Source: Panicum virgatum
Taxonomy: Eukaryota > Streptophyta > Magnoliopsida > Poales > Poaceae
NCBI RefSeq assembly: GCF_016808335.1
Contig: NC_053142.1
Coordinates: 40,653,674 to 40,717,673 of the forward strand
Direction of reading: 5' to 3'
Length of the DNA stretch: 64,000 nt
Shown: positions 12,232-23,570 of the stretch, piece by piece
How the letters are laid out: each line of letters opens with the position of its first letter
Numbering within the stretch: the stretch's first letter is position 1
The notes under the pieces: generated by a model
Seen by the model: the letters and a program-made list of their open reading frames with translations, nothing else
The model's database searches: none
Told to the model about the DNA's origin: nothing
Position numbers and translations under genes: made by a program

Positions 12232-14280
12232 TAAGGGACCCTAAGGGCAACCAGAGGGGGGTGAATGGGAGCCGATTAAAAATCTCGCAAGCTGAAACTC
12301 CGGCTTAGTCTCAAAGTTCACGCCCAACCCTAGAGTCCTAGGCACAGCGTGGAGTAGTTATGGAGGAGCTACACCAACACAAGAAAGCCCTAGGAACAAA
12401 CGGAAACCAACACAGAAGCAAACACCGAAAAGCAGTGTAAGAATCAACGCACGGTATGCACACCGGTTGAACCGACGTGTACTAGGAGCACCTCATCGGT
12501 TTAACCGATGTGCAGAGCCTGCAGCAGACAAAAGCTAACACCGGTTGAACCGATGCAGAGCCTTTAAGAAGCATCGGTTCAACCGACATTGAACACTGGA
12601 TGATCCGATAAATTCAAATTTAAACGCCGGTGCAGTTGTCCAGAGAGAGCTCAAATTGGACTAAAAAGCACCGGTTGATCCGACGAATTCAACTCCAAAG
12701 CGCCGGTGCAATTGTCCAGAGGAGCAGCAAAACGAATCCAACGGTGCACCAGTTAAACCGACATCAACGAAGTTCAATACGCCGGTTGAACGGGCACAAC
12801 TGCAGTAGAAAAACAACACACCGGTTGGATCGATGCATGTGAATAGCTAAAGCACCGGTGCAACTGACGAACAGCAGAAAACCCTAATGCATGAATAAAC
12901 CACTCACCGGTTGAACCGACGCCAATGAGCACAAGCGTCGGTTTAACCGGTGCTCAGAAGAACTCTGTCCAGAAACGTTTTTTTCAGCCCGCGTTCTTCC
13001 AAGAACTCGATGATCGAGTGGCCAAATCAAGTCCAAATCTCACCAAATTTTGCAGGCATGATCACAAGGGACTTGTGAACACGTCCACGAAAGGAATCTA
13101 TGAATTACTCCATGGTTTGGGAGAAATCGACGAAATCCTAAGCAAGATTGGGGTTTTCTTAAGAACGCCAAAACTTCAATTCGAAGGAGCTCGTGAATCC
13201 GAGGGTTTTAGGGCTAGGCAAGATGGATTAGGAACACCCCAAGGAGTCACAAAATCGTCAAGAAACAACCCATCATCTTGAGTTCGAGAATCGACAAAAG
13301 AAAATCGAATTTCAATCAAACCAAAGCACAAATCGTATGAGATTGAAATGAATACAAAACCCCGGAGGGAACAAGGAGGATTGGGCCTCCTTTCCCGATC
13401 AATCTCGATACAAAGACTCAACAATCCATGGCTAAAATCCCTACCCTAGAGAGGAGGAGGAGAAACCAGGAGGAGGAGGAAGGGGGCGCCCGGGAGGAGG
13501 CGGCTTGCTCTGTCCAGGGAAGAGAGAGAGAGAGGGAGAGGGGGTGAGGGGGTTTTTTAACCCCAACAACTCTCTAGATTAAAGACTAAAATACCCCTAG
13601 ACTTAACTAGACACTAGAAAGCCCGTAGGGGCAAAACCGGAAAAAGATACAAGGACTCATCCGATGGTCGAGGTTTTTTCTTCAAGTCGAAGTTTTCTCC
13701 GCGATGCCGCCGTGTGGATAAAGATCCGGTTCGCAGTTTTGGAGGGTCCACGAAACCCGGGTAGGTGGCCGGTTTTGAGAAAACCGCCAAAACTCCATGC
13801 GCGGGAAGATTCCCGCCTCCACGTCGTGGCCTTAGACGCCGTTCCCGCCTTGGCCTTCTGACGGCCCTAGACACCGCCCGACGCCCGTCACCTCCTCGTC
13901 CGCAGCGAGGCCCTAGACGCCGTCGACGCCCGTCGCCTCCGTCAGTCCCGAGACCGAGGCCCGTGCCTCCACGACTTGGCGTCTTCAACTGCCGTCCGCC
14001 TCCTTAGTTTTGTGGCGCAAACCAAGAAACCCACCTTCTGTCGCCGCTTGCGCCCTCGATCCAGGAGTGGACGCCACAGCTGCCGCCCGGCACGAGCTCT
14101 GGTCCCGGCTGCCCTTCACCGCTGTCCACCGCACGGTCCATCGGCCACAGCACCTCCGCGGCAGCTCACCGTCGACACTTGACGTCCGTGTACCTGCAAT
14201 CCAAAGACCAAGCGCATGATCACACCGCGCGGTTGACAATTCACTCATCACAAGCAGGATAGAGTACTCAACATTCCTCA
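12232..14280 (-). mobile_element. Solo LTR, family 1 copy B
   Basis: Same family as A and C. The left end is TAAGGGACC (TGAGGGACC with one change) and the right end is CATTCCTCA. It is flanked by a perfect AGCTC duplication (12227-12231 and 14281-14285). It holds the variable array of ACCGGTTGAACCGACG-type motifs (about 12465-12950), then a conserved unique part, then a GC-rich part shared almost base for base with A and C. No second LTR or coding domain is present. Confidence 0.88.
12465..12950. repeat. Degenerate CACCGGTTGAACCGACG array in LTR B
   Basis: At least ten copies of a 16-20 bp motif CACCGGTTnAACCGAC(G/A) or its complement, spaced irregularly by 15-50 bases. Many contain ACCGAC, matching the DRE/CRT core RCCGAC, and CGGTTG, matching the plant MYB site CNGTTR. 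Confidence 0.75.
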
Positions 14281-14733
14281 AGCTCCAAATGGATTGAACA
14301 TATGTGAATATACTGAGGGTTGAAGCTTGAAGCTGGAAGGGTATTGTGGTGGTGGATAGTTCATGAGGATGGGTATTGGGTTGGAGGAAAATGGTGTTGC
14401 TGCTGACTAATTTGATTTTGTGGCTCCCTATTTGTGATTGCAGAATTCAACATACTTGAGAAAGAGGAGGAAGTGTTCTCCATGACTACAATACGAGAGA
14501 AGTATATTTGTATGTGTGCTCGTTGGGTATAGGGTCTCTTGTATATATAGCACTTTGGCCAAGATGAGCCAATGGTAATTTTTTTGTGTGGACGTTGGCT
14601 GGAAGTAGGGAGTGGATGTCAGATTTCAACCATCTCCTCATGCTACAGTAAATATACATTTGTTTATTCTTTGGGCACCGGTGAATCTACATGCTCTGGT
14701 TCTTATTTTTCTAGCAACACTAGCCACTATAGT

Positions 14734-15393
14734 TGACCAAACGGGTCGCACGGCACGGGCACGGAGGAGCACAGCAAGGCGGGGCACGGCGACACTATCG
14801 TGCCGTGCCACGTAGTGTCGCCGTGCCGAGGTCGCGGCCCAGGCACGACACTATGAGGGCTTCGTCGTGCCGTGCCATGCTGCGGGGACGCACCATGCCC
14901 GTAACAGCTCGACGCCAGACACACTTGAGAAATGAGGAGAGCTCGAGGTCGAGGAAGCCAGCAAGCCGCTGGCCGTGCGAGCGCCGCTGCGGGCGAGGCC
15001 AACGTGGGCGTTGCCAGGGTTGCTGAGGCCGCGAAACGGTGAGATCTGAGACTGAGAAGGAGAAATGGGACGAGGGTGAAGAGTCGACCGTGGTGTGGCG
15101 CCGGCACACGAGGAGTCGGGAGGGAGCCTAGGAGATGTGTTTTTATTGGTAGGGTTTTGATCCAACGGCTGTAAATCATACAAAAATATCCAACGGTAGC
15201 AAACTAGTGGGCCGCGTCGTGCCGAGGCCTTAAGCAGGCCATGCCCGTGCTAGTGCCGTGGGCCGTGATTATGGCCCAGGCACGGCACTAGGCCTGGCAC
15301 AGGCACGGCACTGACTCGCTCAGTCATGGGCCGGGCCATTCTCGGGTCGTGCTTTTTCGGGTCGTGCCAGTGCCGATCTGGCCTATTTGGCTA
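14734..15393. mobile_element. Putative non-autonomous hAT-like element
   Basis: The ends TGACCAAACGGG and (reverse strand) TAGCCAAATAGG are imperfect inverted repeats. The flanks ACTATAGT (14726-14733) and ACTATACT (15394-15401) match at 7 of 8 bases, the TSD length of hAT elements. The subterminal regions are rich in GGCACGGCAC and GTGCCGTGCC in opposite orientation. There is no transposase. The GC-rich open frames inside are not genes. Confidence 0.55.
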
Positions 15394-15407
15394 ACTATAC
15401 TAGCCAC

Positions 15408-15642
15408 AGTATGTGGAGTGATATTTAAATTTTCTCTCTTCTCTTTGGGCATCACTCTAGCCACAAACTGTGAAGGGCCTTAGTCGTGCATGGCGAACTC
15501 AGAACGTCCGTTGTCTCAGAATGGCAGGGTCGCGACTCGTGGCGGCAGCAGAAAACCAAACTACGTCGAGTCGAACCCTGCAGCATCGAAGGCTCGAAGC
15601 CTCCCCTCACCGCAATCCTATTTTTACAATCGCCCGCACGCA
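15408..15642. other. Right copy of the direct repeat and short intergenic piece
   Basis: 15408-15482 repeats the block at 11866-11950 (GTGATATTTAAAT, GGCATCACTCTAGCC, GAAGGGCCTTAG) in direct orientation. The rest, up to the LINE target site AACCAAG (15643-15649), shows no gene. Confidence 0.45.
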
Positions 15643-15649
15643 AACCAAG

Positions 15650-17418
15650 TTTTTTTTGAACTTAAAAGCAGGAGTGCTGCCATATCATATAAGGAGAAGA
15701 AGTACAAAGTTCATACAGGTTGTGATTACATAAATAACTAAAGGACTCATACTCTTAGAAACTGAAATCATTATGAAACTACATTATTCACCCGAAGCTC
15801 ACAAGCATGCTGCCGGAGCGCCATCTCCTCCTTGATGAGCCCCAGAATTCTTTGTGGTGCCTGAACGACTCCCTAAAAGATGCGCCTATTCCGCTCATTC
15901 CAAATGTTCCAAGCCGTGTAGATTAGTATAGCTGCAACCCGGTTCCTTTTTGCTGCGTTAGGCACCTGCAATGCTGAGTTCCACCATTCCTGGACATTGA
16001 CACCCTGCGCAGGAACCAAAACAAGCCCATCCGTCCAGGTCCTGACTAGAGACCAGACTTGTTGCGCGAAGGAACAGTGTAGGCATAAGTGAGATGCTGT
16101 TTCAGAATCTTGGTGGCAAAGGCTGCAGATTGGGTCGCACTGAATGCCTTTCATGATCAAGTTGTCCGCAGTCTGAATTTTCCCTTGCACCAACAGCCAA
16201 GTAAAGAAACGATGCTTGCCTTCAGTTTTGGCCTTCCAGATTGCCTGGGCGTTGAACGTGCAGTAAGGACCAGAGAACTGAACTTCATAAGCTGATTTGG
16301 ATGAGTAAAGTCCATTTGCAGTCCCCTTCCACGTGATAAGATCTGGCGCATCTGAAAAATGAACCCCTTGCACCACTTCCCACAGAAAAATGAACTCAGA
16401 TATCTCGGTTGCCGTCGACATCCGCCAGAGGCCTCTCGTCCATGTTTTATTGTCCACCTCATCTCTGAGTTTGAGCCCCTTCCTCCATGCTAACTTATAC
16501 AGATTTGGTACCAGGTCCCTCGGAGCATGACCATTCACCCATGTTGAATCCCAAAACATTGCTGTTCGCCCATCACCGACCGTGACCATGGTAGAAGCAC
16601 GGAACAGCTGCTTATCATTTTCAGAACAGGGAACCGGTGAACCTACCCAGGGCCTTTCAGGGTCCACCCAACTGTACCAGAGCCATCTCAGGCGTAAAGC
16701 CTGACTGAATTTAGCAAGATCAAGCACTCCAAGCCCCCATTTGCTTTCGGTTTCTTACAGTTGTCCCATGCAACTAGGCATTTACTGCCGTTAGCCTCAG
16801 ATGTTCCATTCCAAAGGAATGCCCGGCGAATCTTATCAATTTTCTTCAGTGCCCATTTCTTGAGATAAAAAACAGTCAGGACATAAACAGGCATAGATGA
16901 GAGTACCGAATTAACCAGTTTCAACCGGCCGGCCCTATTGATGAAAGAGCCCTTCCAAGTTGGTAATTGATTGGCCACCTTGTCGATTACAGGCTGGATG
17001 TCGACTCTTCTCAGTTGCCTGATATGCAGTGGCAGGCCAAGGTAGTTACAAGGAAAAAATTTTACTGGACATTGAAACCCCGACATGATGTCCTCCAGGT
17101 CGTAGCCGTCGCATCTTATGGGAAATACAGCACATTTGGATATATTAATATACAGTCCAGAAGCTTGGCCAAACATATTGAGAATATCCGCCATCAATTG
17201 CACCTCCTCCTTGACTGGATTCAGAAAGATGGCTGCATCATCGGCGTAGAGGCTTGCACGTAGTTTGGTGACAGTTGCACCCAAAGGTGACAACAGTCCA
17301 TCCATAGTTGCAATGTGAAATAGCCTCTGTAATGGTTCCATAACAATGATGAATAACATTGGGGAGGGAGGATCACCCTGCCGAAGACCTTTGAAATGCT
17401 TAAACCAGTTGCCCCTAG
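15650..17418 (-). mobile_element. 5'-truncated LINE (L1-type non-LTR retrotransposon)
   Basis: The poly(A) tail appears as a run of T at 15650-15657 on the plus strand. The copy is flanked by AACCAAG at 15643-15649 and 17419-17425, a 7-bp target duplication, which fixes the 5' truncation point at 17418. It contains the 3' half of ORF2: the later reverse-transcriptase motifs, the connection domain and the zinc-binding C terminus. The methionine near 17440 is host flank, not an element start. Confidence 0.9.
15873..17418 (-). pseudogene. LINE ORF2 fragment: reverse transcriptase and zf-RVT, frameshifted
   Basis: Reading from 17418 down, the protein shows GLRQGDPPSPMLF (the usual motif is GDPLSPMLF), then the catalytic YADDA box, then NYLGLPL and the W-rich connection region, ending near 16690. 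A one-base shift near 16725 moves the frame. The second part runs VLDLAKFSQALRLRWLW to a zinc-binding region with CSLCHQD and SHLCLHC, ending WNIWNERNRRIF. These are features of the zf-RVT module of plant L1 LINEs. The missing N-terminal endonuclease, the missing early RT motifs and the frameshift make it inactive. Confidence 0.88.
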
Positions 17419-17425
17419 AACCAAG

Positions 17426-17648
17426 TGACGATCGATTCAACCACCCGCAATTCCCCGAGGCGCCGAGCAGATTTCACGTGGTGGGTCCCATATTTGCATG
17501 TTTACCTCTCCCATCTCATCCCCGTTCACATCGGCTTAATTCCTTTTCACCGTTCTCTCCCCTCTCTCTCAGCTCCTGGCGGTGCACTCACTAGGAGGGC
17601 AGCGGTGGGTGAGCTTCTGCCGCCGCCGGCGGCGCGCTCCCCTGGAGG
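17426..17648. other. Short intergenic piece between LINE and LTR element
   Basis: C-rich sequence with no recognisable gene. It ends in the ACCGG target site (17649-17653) of the following element. Confidence 0.35.
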
Positions 17649-17914
17649 ACCGGTGTAGCGAAAATGGCCTCTCATGCCATATTTCAATATAATGTTTTGG
17701 CGATTGATGACACACGCAACACTTGAACTAATGTGTTTGCTTAGATGATATACTCAGGCTTTTAGGTTCAAGTGATGACAAAGAGAAGAGAGGCGAAGCT
17801 AGGCCCGAAGGGCCGCCCCTACGGGGGTTCCGCTACCCGGTTAGCGGACGGGGGTCGAGGGGGAGCCGCCCCTCGCGGGTCTCAGGGCAGCGCCCTGAAA
17901 CCTAAAAGAAATCA

Positions 17915-18380
17915 AGTCACCGGTTGAACCGACGCCAAGCAAATTACACACGTCGGTGCATTGACTTGAGCACGTCTGGGAGTTTTAGTATCACCGGTTA
18001 AACCGACGTAAGGCAAAATGTACTCATCGGTGCAATGACAGAGATGGCCTGCGGGCTAGGGTTTGGCACCGGATGAACCGACGATAGCAAGTTTGAATAC
18101 GTCGGTGCAATGGCAGAAGCAGACCAAGAAAAATGCATACATCGGATGAACCGATGATGCACCGGTTAATGGCGTCGGTGCAGTTGTCCAGAGAGTTTGT
18201 TTTTCAAGGATCAGAGGACAGTTGCACTCACCGGTTAAACCGACGCTAATATTACATACACCGGTCGATTGCGTCGGTTGATTGCCCGTACACGTAACGG
18301 CTAGTTTTCAGTGGGCAGTTCAGTATCACCGGTTAAACCGACGATGGCGATTTGGGGAGCATCGGATTAACCGGTGTTAA
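17915..18380. repeat. Degenerate CACCGGTTAAACCGACG array in family 2 LTR
   Basis: About a dozen copies of CACCGGTT(A/G)AACCGACG, GCGTCGGTGCA and variants in both orientations lie within 465 bases. It is the same motif vocabulary as in solo LTRs B and C, although the LTR ends and the rest of the body are unrelated. Confidence 0.75.
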
Positions 18381-19239
18381 GCACATTTCTGGCAGCTTTT
18401 CTCCAACGGCTATATTTGCTTGTGCTGCCTATATATACCCCCAAGGCCGCACCATTTGAGTGTGCTGGAGTTCAAAGAAGTATACTAGAGCTAAAGATCA
18501 TCTCCAACCACCATAGAGCTTCATTGTACATCATATAGGCTTAAGCACACTTGTGAGAGTGCTTAGTGCTTGTTTAGGCTTAGTTCTTGAGAGAAAGTCT
18601 TGCTGCGGCAAGCAACTTGTGTACTCGTCGTGTGACCCTCCGACTTGGTGTGGAGTGGCAACGACACTTTGTGCGGGGAAGGAGGCCCCTACTTGGTGTT
18701 AAAGCTCCAAGATAGTGAAGACGGTGCCGTGGTGACGCTTCGAGATAGACGGTGGCGGTGACCTCGTCTTTGTGACTTGGCGTCACTTAGCCTTTGCTTG
18801 TCGGGAGCCTTGGAGGCGTGGCAAGACGGTGATCAAGCAAAGAGACTCGGCATCCCACTTGTTCTTTGTGAGCAAGTGGCCGTGGATGTAGGGAGGGACT
18901 TTGGTGTCCTAACCGAACCACGTTAAATCGTGTGTCTTGGTGTCTTCACGGGAGTTTGCATATCCTCTACCTTACCGCTTTACTTACCGCATTACGTTTC
19001 CGCATTTACTCTTTCTTGCTTACCTTTACTTTCCTAGTTAGTTTGATTAGGATTGGCTAGGTTGCAAGTCTTTTGGGGTAAGTAGAGGGTAGCATAGATA
19101 AACCTTAGTCATAACTAGCATGTGTAGGACGTGTTAGGTTTATCTTATGCAATTAGATTGAGCCCTAGGATAGAAAAGCGATTAGCGACCCTATTCACCC
19201 CCTCCCCCTCTAGGGTCGGACACCCCGGTGATCCTTACA

Positions 19240-21067
19240 GAGGTGCGTGGTGGCGACAGGGCCGGGCGGCGGTGGGAAACCGAGCGGAGGAGGCGGCGGG
19301 AGCTCGTGACCCCGAGGAAACATGGGCGCTGCCTGAAGGAGCAGGACGAGGCACCGCCGGCGTGTGGAGGAGCAGGACGAGGCGGCACCGGCGTGTGGAG
19401 GAGGAGGAGGCTCGGGCCCCCGCTGGGAGGAGGACTGGAGGAGGAGGCATGGGTCCGGGTGGAGGAGGAGGCGCGGTCCGGGTGGTGGAGGAGGAGGTGC
19501 GGGCCTCCACCGCCGGGAGGAGAGGAGGAGGCGCGGACCGCCACCGCTTGGAGGCGGCGGCGGGGCTGGGCGACGAGGGATTCGAGGAGGGAGACGGGGA
19601 TGGGGACGGGTGGGGCGAATGGATAAGAGGAGGAGGAAAAAAGAAAAGGGAAAGAAAAAAAGGAGAGGAGAAAAAAAGAAAAGAAAAAAAATGAAATGGG
19701 CGATTTAGACATTTTACAACATCAATCCAACAGGTGAAGCTGTTTTGCCAAACGTTTTCCAAAACGGCTTCAGCTCCACCAGTGAAGCCGCTCCACCAGA
19801 GGAGCCAAAGCCGGAGCTAATTTTAGAGGAGCTAGAGCCCTGCCAAACAAGCCCTTCCTGTATTTTGATGACGTCACACAGCGTTTGGAACGAAGGAATG
19901 AAAGTTGCCGTTTGTGATGGAACCGCCAAATTAAAACTCCAAATTAAGCGTAATGGCCGTCATTTGAACACATCGGGCTCATTAGCTTGATGATTTAATT
20001 TTGCGATCCTTTCTCAACCCACGGCCCGATCGAAACAACACCGGTAGTCCCACGCGAATGTGGGCGCAGATGGTACAAGCACAACATAATACTTGAAAAT
20101 ATAGGAACGAAAACAATATGAAACACTTATTTTACAAGCTGAGTTCCAAATATACATAGAGGGTACAGAAATGAAGTAACTTTTACAAAACATTACAAGG
20201 GTAGCCAATGTTCAAAAGAACAGTTTCTACACCTAACTTTACTCCACCCTATCCTGCCTGCACCCAATCGGTCAGACCGGTCCTCGCAAAACAGAGGGAT
20301 TGCACATACAGCCCTCAAGGGTGCAACCCGACAACTTCCTATCCTAGGGGTCTCGCTCCACCACTTCCCACCCATCTGCATCTCGGCGGATGAACTTGAC
20401 ACAGCAGGGGCAGAAGTCAACATCCGGATGGTCTGAAATGATTGTGGCCACAAACCCTGAGTATACTAGTACTCAGCAAGACTTACCCGATCAGTGGGTA
20501 TAACTTAGCCCACCTACCTAGACATGCAAGGCCGTTGGCTAGTGGCTTATTTTGCAGAAAACAGCGACTAAAGTAATTCCTTAAATTCCATATTTTAGCT
20601 CCAGGTTCTATATAAATTTACTCTAATCTAATATTTGCACGAATCAACTATATCAAACATGGTGGAGCAATCAATAATAATTCAATGTTTTTATCATCCT
20701 AGATATATAAATATACTCATTATCCCATCACAATACTACGATGCGACGCAGTGATCAAGGTGCTCTATCCGAGAGCGACTGACGGCGAATCGATCCGATT
20801 TAACCTTGCAAGGTGGACCTAACCAACACGGCACGTATTTGCCCCGTCGGACTATACATGCCAACCATTCCCCTCCCCGCCTCGAACTACAGGAACCAGC
20901 CCAACGATATATGGTCAGCCGAGCTCAACGTGAGACCACCAAAAGTAAACAATGCATCCCCATTTCTCCATGACTACTCGACTACCCCAGGAGTTGGGTG
21001 CGGGTTCCTGTACTTTCGAAGCAAGGCAGTACTCGGCTTACCGATTTCGACTACCTCCTACTCCCAG
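19240..21067. other. Interior of family 2 element, non-coding debris
   Basis: 19240-19690 is purine-rich (GGAGGAGG-type) and open in many frames by composition. About 19700-19855 ends in GAGCTAGAGCCCTGCCAAACAAGCCC, a typical MITE or hAT end, with no partner seen. About 20090-21065 resembles LTR or UTR sequence of another retroelement, with phrases such as GAGTATACTAGTACTCAGCAAG. No protein domain was recognised. Confidence 0.4.
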
Positions 21068-21455
21068 TTGTTCGTTGTGAGCAAGTGGCCGTGGACGTAG
21101 GGAGGGACTTTGGTGTCCTAACCGAACCACGTCAAATCGTGTGTCTTGGTGTCTTCACGGGAGTTTGCATATCCTCTCCCTTACCGCTTTACTTACCGCA
21201 TTACGTTTCCGCATTTACTCTTTCTTGCTTACCTTTACTTTCCTAGTTAGTTTGATTAGGATTGGCTATAGGTTGCAAGTCTTTTGGGGTAAGTAGAGGG
21301 TAGCATAGATAAACCTTAGTCATAACTAGCATGTGTAGGACGTGTTAGGTTTATCTTATGCAATTAGATTGAGCCCTAGGATAGAAAAGCGATTAGCGAC
21401 CCTATTCACCCCCTCCCCCTCTAGGGTCGGACACCCCGGTGATCCTTACAACCGG

Positions 21456-22116
21456 CGGCGACCATCCTCACGAGTGGTGGCGGCAGCGCGCTACCCACTC
21501 GGTGGTGGCGACGCGTTCTTGGGGAGCGACAGCGACCCCCCGAGGTAGGTGGAGTGACGTTTTGTTTTGTTTCTCTTTTTTTGTAAAAGTTTTTCCCAAA
21601 ACATTTGTAATTTTTTTATTTTTGCGTCAAATTTTTTACAAAAATTTTTGCAAAAGTTTATTCATAGTTTTTTGCTGCAAAAGTGGCACTGAATATTTAT
21701 TTTACAAAAGTTTTTTTCAAACTTTTTTATATTAGATTCAAAAGTTTTTCTGAGAAATGTACTCATTTTTTCTTAAATTTTCTCTTTCACATATTTTCTC
21801 ATCAAAGTTTTCCCAATCTCTCCAAATATTTTCCTTGAAAAGTTTGTCCAAGAATTTTTATCAGAAAACGGCAAATATTTTCTAAAAAGAGAATGGATTG
21901 GTTGGGTGCACACATACCAAAAAGAGAAAGTTTGCATTGGTCGGAAATTGACCGTAGGATAGAAACTCACAGGCGACCGTAAATTAGGATTCTCCTCCCC
22001 TCACCGCCTCACGTATTCCCTACGGCTGGATGTCAAACGTCATTGCCTCATCATGATCATGGGCTGGACGGCTGGTTTTTGTGATGGCCTGATGGGCTTT
22101 CAATCGAAAGCTTATT
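21456..22116. other. Intergenic, AT-rich
   Basis: 21560-21900 consists of many degenerate AAAAGTTT and AAATTTTT runs. No gene is visible. Confidence 0.35.
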
Positions 22117-22296
22117 GGGCCTGATTGGATTGATGCCAAAATGCTAGTCAAATGTTGAGCAAAAAAGTCTGTCCATATTTTGATAAGGTAAATATGAGAT
22201 ATGGACAAATTTTGATACCCAACCAAGTAGTGGCCAAAATTTTAGCTTGCCGAAACTTTGGCATGCCAAAATTTTGGTAGTAATCCAATCAAAGCC
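22117..22296. mobile_element. Small MITE (180 bp)
   Basis: The left end GGGCCTGATTGGATTGATGC and the reverse complement of the right end, GGCTTTGATTGGATTACTAC, are inverted repeats. ATT flanks both sides (22114-22116 and 22297-22299). The interior carries repeated CCAAAATTTTGG-type motifs. Confidence 0.65.
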
Positions 22297-22310
22297 ATTA
22301 TGTCTACTAA

Positions 22311-23179
22311 GAGCATCTCCAAGAGCTTTTGTACAATTTTATCTAAATTTAAAGTTTTACAGGGTTTGTAAAAAGATAGAAGACTTCCTATAGTATGGAT
22401 AAACCAACAGACTCTTTAAATCTGCACTCTTCATTTGTTATTTTGGCAGTGGACCCCACATGTCATACTTATTTTTATCTTTTTCCCCCACCTCATCTCC
22501 TTTCGTTGCCCTGCGATTCCTCTGTTCTGGGTGCCGGCCCGCTAGTGAAAGACCAGAATCTGATTCCACGGCACCACCACCGTCCGTGGTCCATCTCTTT
22601 CCCCGTCGTCCAGCTGCCCTCCATGGACAAGGAAGCTGCCATGCCCATGCCCTAGCAGGCCGTCGTGCTGTACCCCAGCCCCCGGCATCGGCCACGCAGT
22701 CCCCATAGTGCAGCTCGCCAAAGTCTTCCTTAGGCACGACTTCCACGTCGCCATAGTCATTACTGAGCCGCCTGTCCTCCTCACGCTTCAGGCCTTGGAG
22801 CGGTACAACAGCGAGCGGGGGCTCGGCGAGGGGTAACGGTCGGCGGCAGCGGCGGCCCGGCCGCGCGGGACGCGCTGGAGGCATGCGAGATCCGCGGCGC
22901 TTGAGCGGAGCCTAGGCGAGGGGCGGCCGCGATGGCGCGGCGGCGCGGCGGAGCTCGGGCCGGCGGCGCCCTGATGGGCGTGGGGCGGGAAGTGGGGTGG
23001 GGCCATGCTGGCGGGATACAAGAGCTGATGGACTAGGCATTTTTGCCCAGCGACGCCTCTGGATATAAAAGAGATAGACTACGAGGTAGATACAAGAGCT
23101 GTTGGATGGAGTTTTTTTTTGTCTTTTTTTTCTTTTTTTAGCCAACTTACTCAAAATAGAAGAGCTCTTGGAGATGCTC
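22311..23179. mobile_element. Pack-type TIR element carrying a gene fragment
   Basis: The left end GAGCATCTCCAAGAGCTTTT and the complement of the right end, GAGCATCTCCAAGAGCTCTT, match at 19 of 20 bases. TAA flanks both sides (22308-22310 and 23180-23182), as for Tourist/PIF elements. The AT-rich edges enclose a 400-500 bp GC-rich core unlike a MITE, containing a UDP-glycosyltransferase start. There is no transposase. Confidence 0.8.
22623..22837 (+). pseudogene. Captured UDP-glycosyltransferase N-terminal fragment
   Basis: An ATG is followed by a premature stop (codon 11), then QAVVLYPSP. After a one-base shift it reads GIGHAVPIVQLAKVFLRHDF and then HVAIVITEPP, LTLQALERYNS. This is the start of a family 1 plant glycosyltransferase (UGT), where the conserved His of GxGH is the catalytic base; the VVLYPSPGxGH form is typical of the UGT88 type. 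Only about 65 residues of roughly 470 are present and the UDP-sugar-binding PSPG box is absent, so it cannot encode an enzyme. Confidence 0.75.
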
Positions 23180-23570
23180 TAATGCAACTAATTAGTAGTA
23201 CTACGTATATAATTTTGGGCACCCACCACCCAGGCTCCAAGGCCCCGGCGGTCGAGCTGCCTGCCCTCCCCACTAGAGCCGGCCCAGATTTGCCGTTTTG
23301 CACAGGGGACAGCGTGTTTGCGTTTTTCTGTTTTCCCTGGTGCTGCCATTGCCAAGAACATGACCGTCTATGTCTATCATGTGTCGAGCAGCACTTCGCC
23401 TGGCACGCACTGTCGAGGTTGTGGGTGTGGGAGCATGAGCATCCTTGCGTGCTGTCGAGTGTCAAGCAGCGCTACTCCTCCGTTTCATCCGCCACAAATG
23501 GCAACGCAATGGACATCCAGCGAGGAGTTGTCATGGAAGAAGGATTTAGGAAAGAGAACAGAGCGGTCTC

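Larger units (their letters stand above)
12030..14500 (-). pseudogene. Decayed PIF/Harbinger-associated ORF remnant, split by solo LTR B
   Basis: On the minus strand a start codon near 14486 opens MENTSSSFSSMLNSA, followed by a Gln/Pro-rich stretch (QQHHFPPTQYP, then YPPPQYPSSF in a shifted frame). Past the LTR B insertion it continues with NQYPPPQFPFTQGSFQGAYQGM (in two blocks) and SFFQGARKGGRKEE. The composition and layout resemble the low-complexity N terminus of the Myb/SANT-like second protein of grass PIF/Harbinger elements; this is recalled from family pattern, not tested. Internal stops and frame changes show it is dead. A TATATATAGCAC box lies upstream near 14552 on this strand. Confidence 0.35.
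17654..21450 (+). mobile_element. LTR retrotransposon, internally deleted (family 2)
   Basis: The 5' LTR spans 17654-19239, from TGTAGCGAAAATGGCC to GGTGATCCTTACA. A 383-bp stretch at 21068-21450 repeats the last 381 bp of that LTR nearly perfectly and has the same final base. The whole is flanked by ACCGG (17649-17653 and 21451-21455), so the two LTR pieces belong to one insertion. The 3' LTR lacks its first 1.2 kb. The 1.8-kb middle has no gag or pol, and no primer-binding site follows the 5' LTR. It holds GC-rich low-complexity DNA, a MITE half and LTR-like debris. Confidence 0.8.

Noticed and set aside
12465..12950. Regularly spaced short repeats resembling a CRISPR array
   Set aside because: The motif is degenerate, appears in both orientations with irregular spacing, lies inside an LTR and the genome is a plant.
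19131..19694. Gly/Arg-rich 187-codon frame
   Set aside because: It starts within the LTR and runs through a GGAGGAGG-type low-complexity tract; the opposite strand is equally open.
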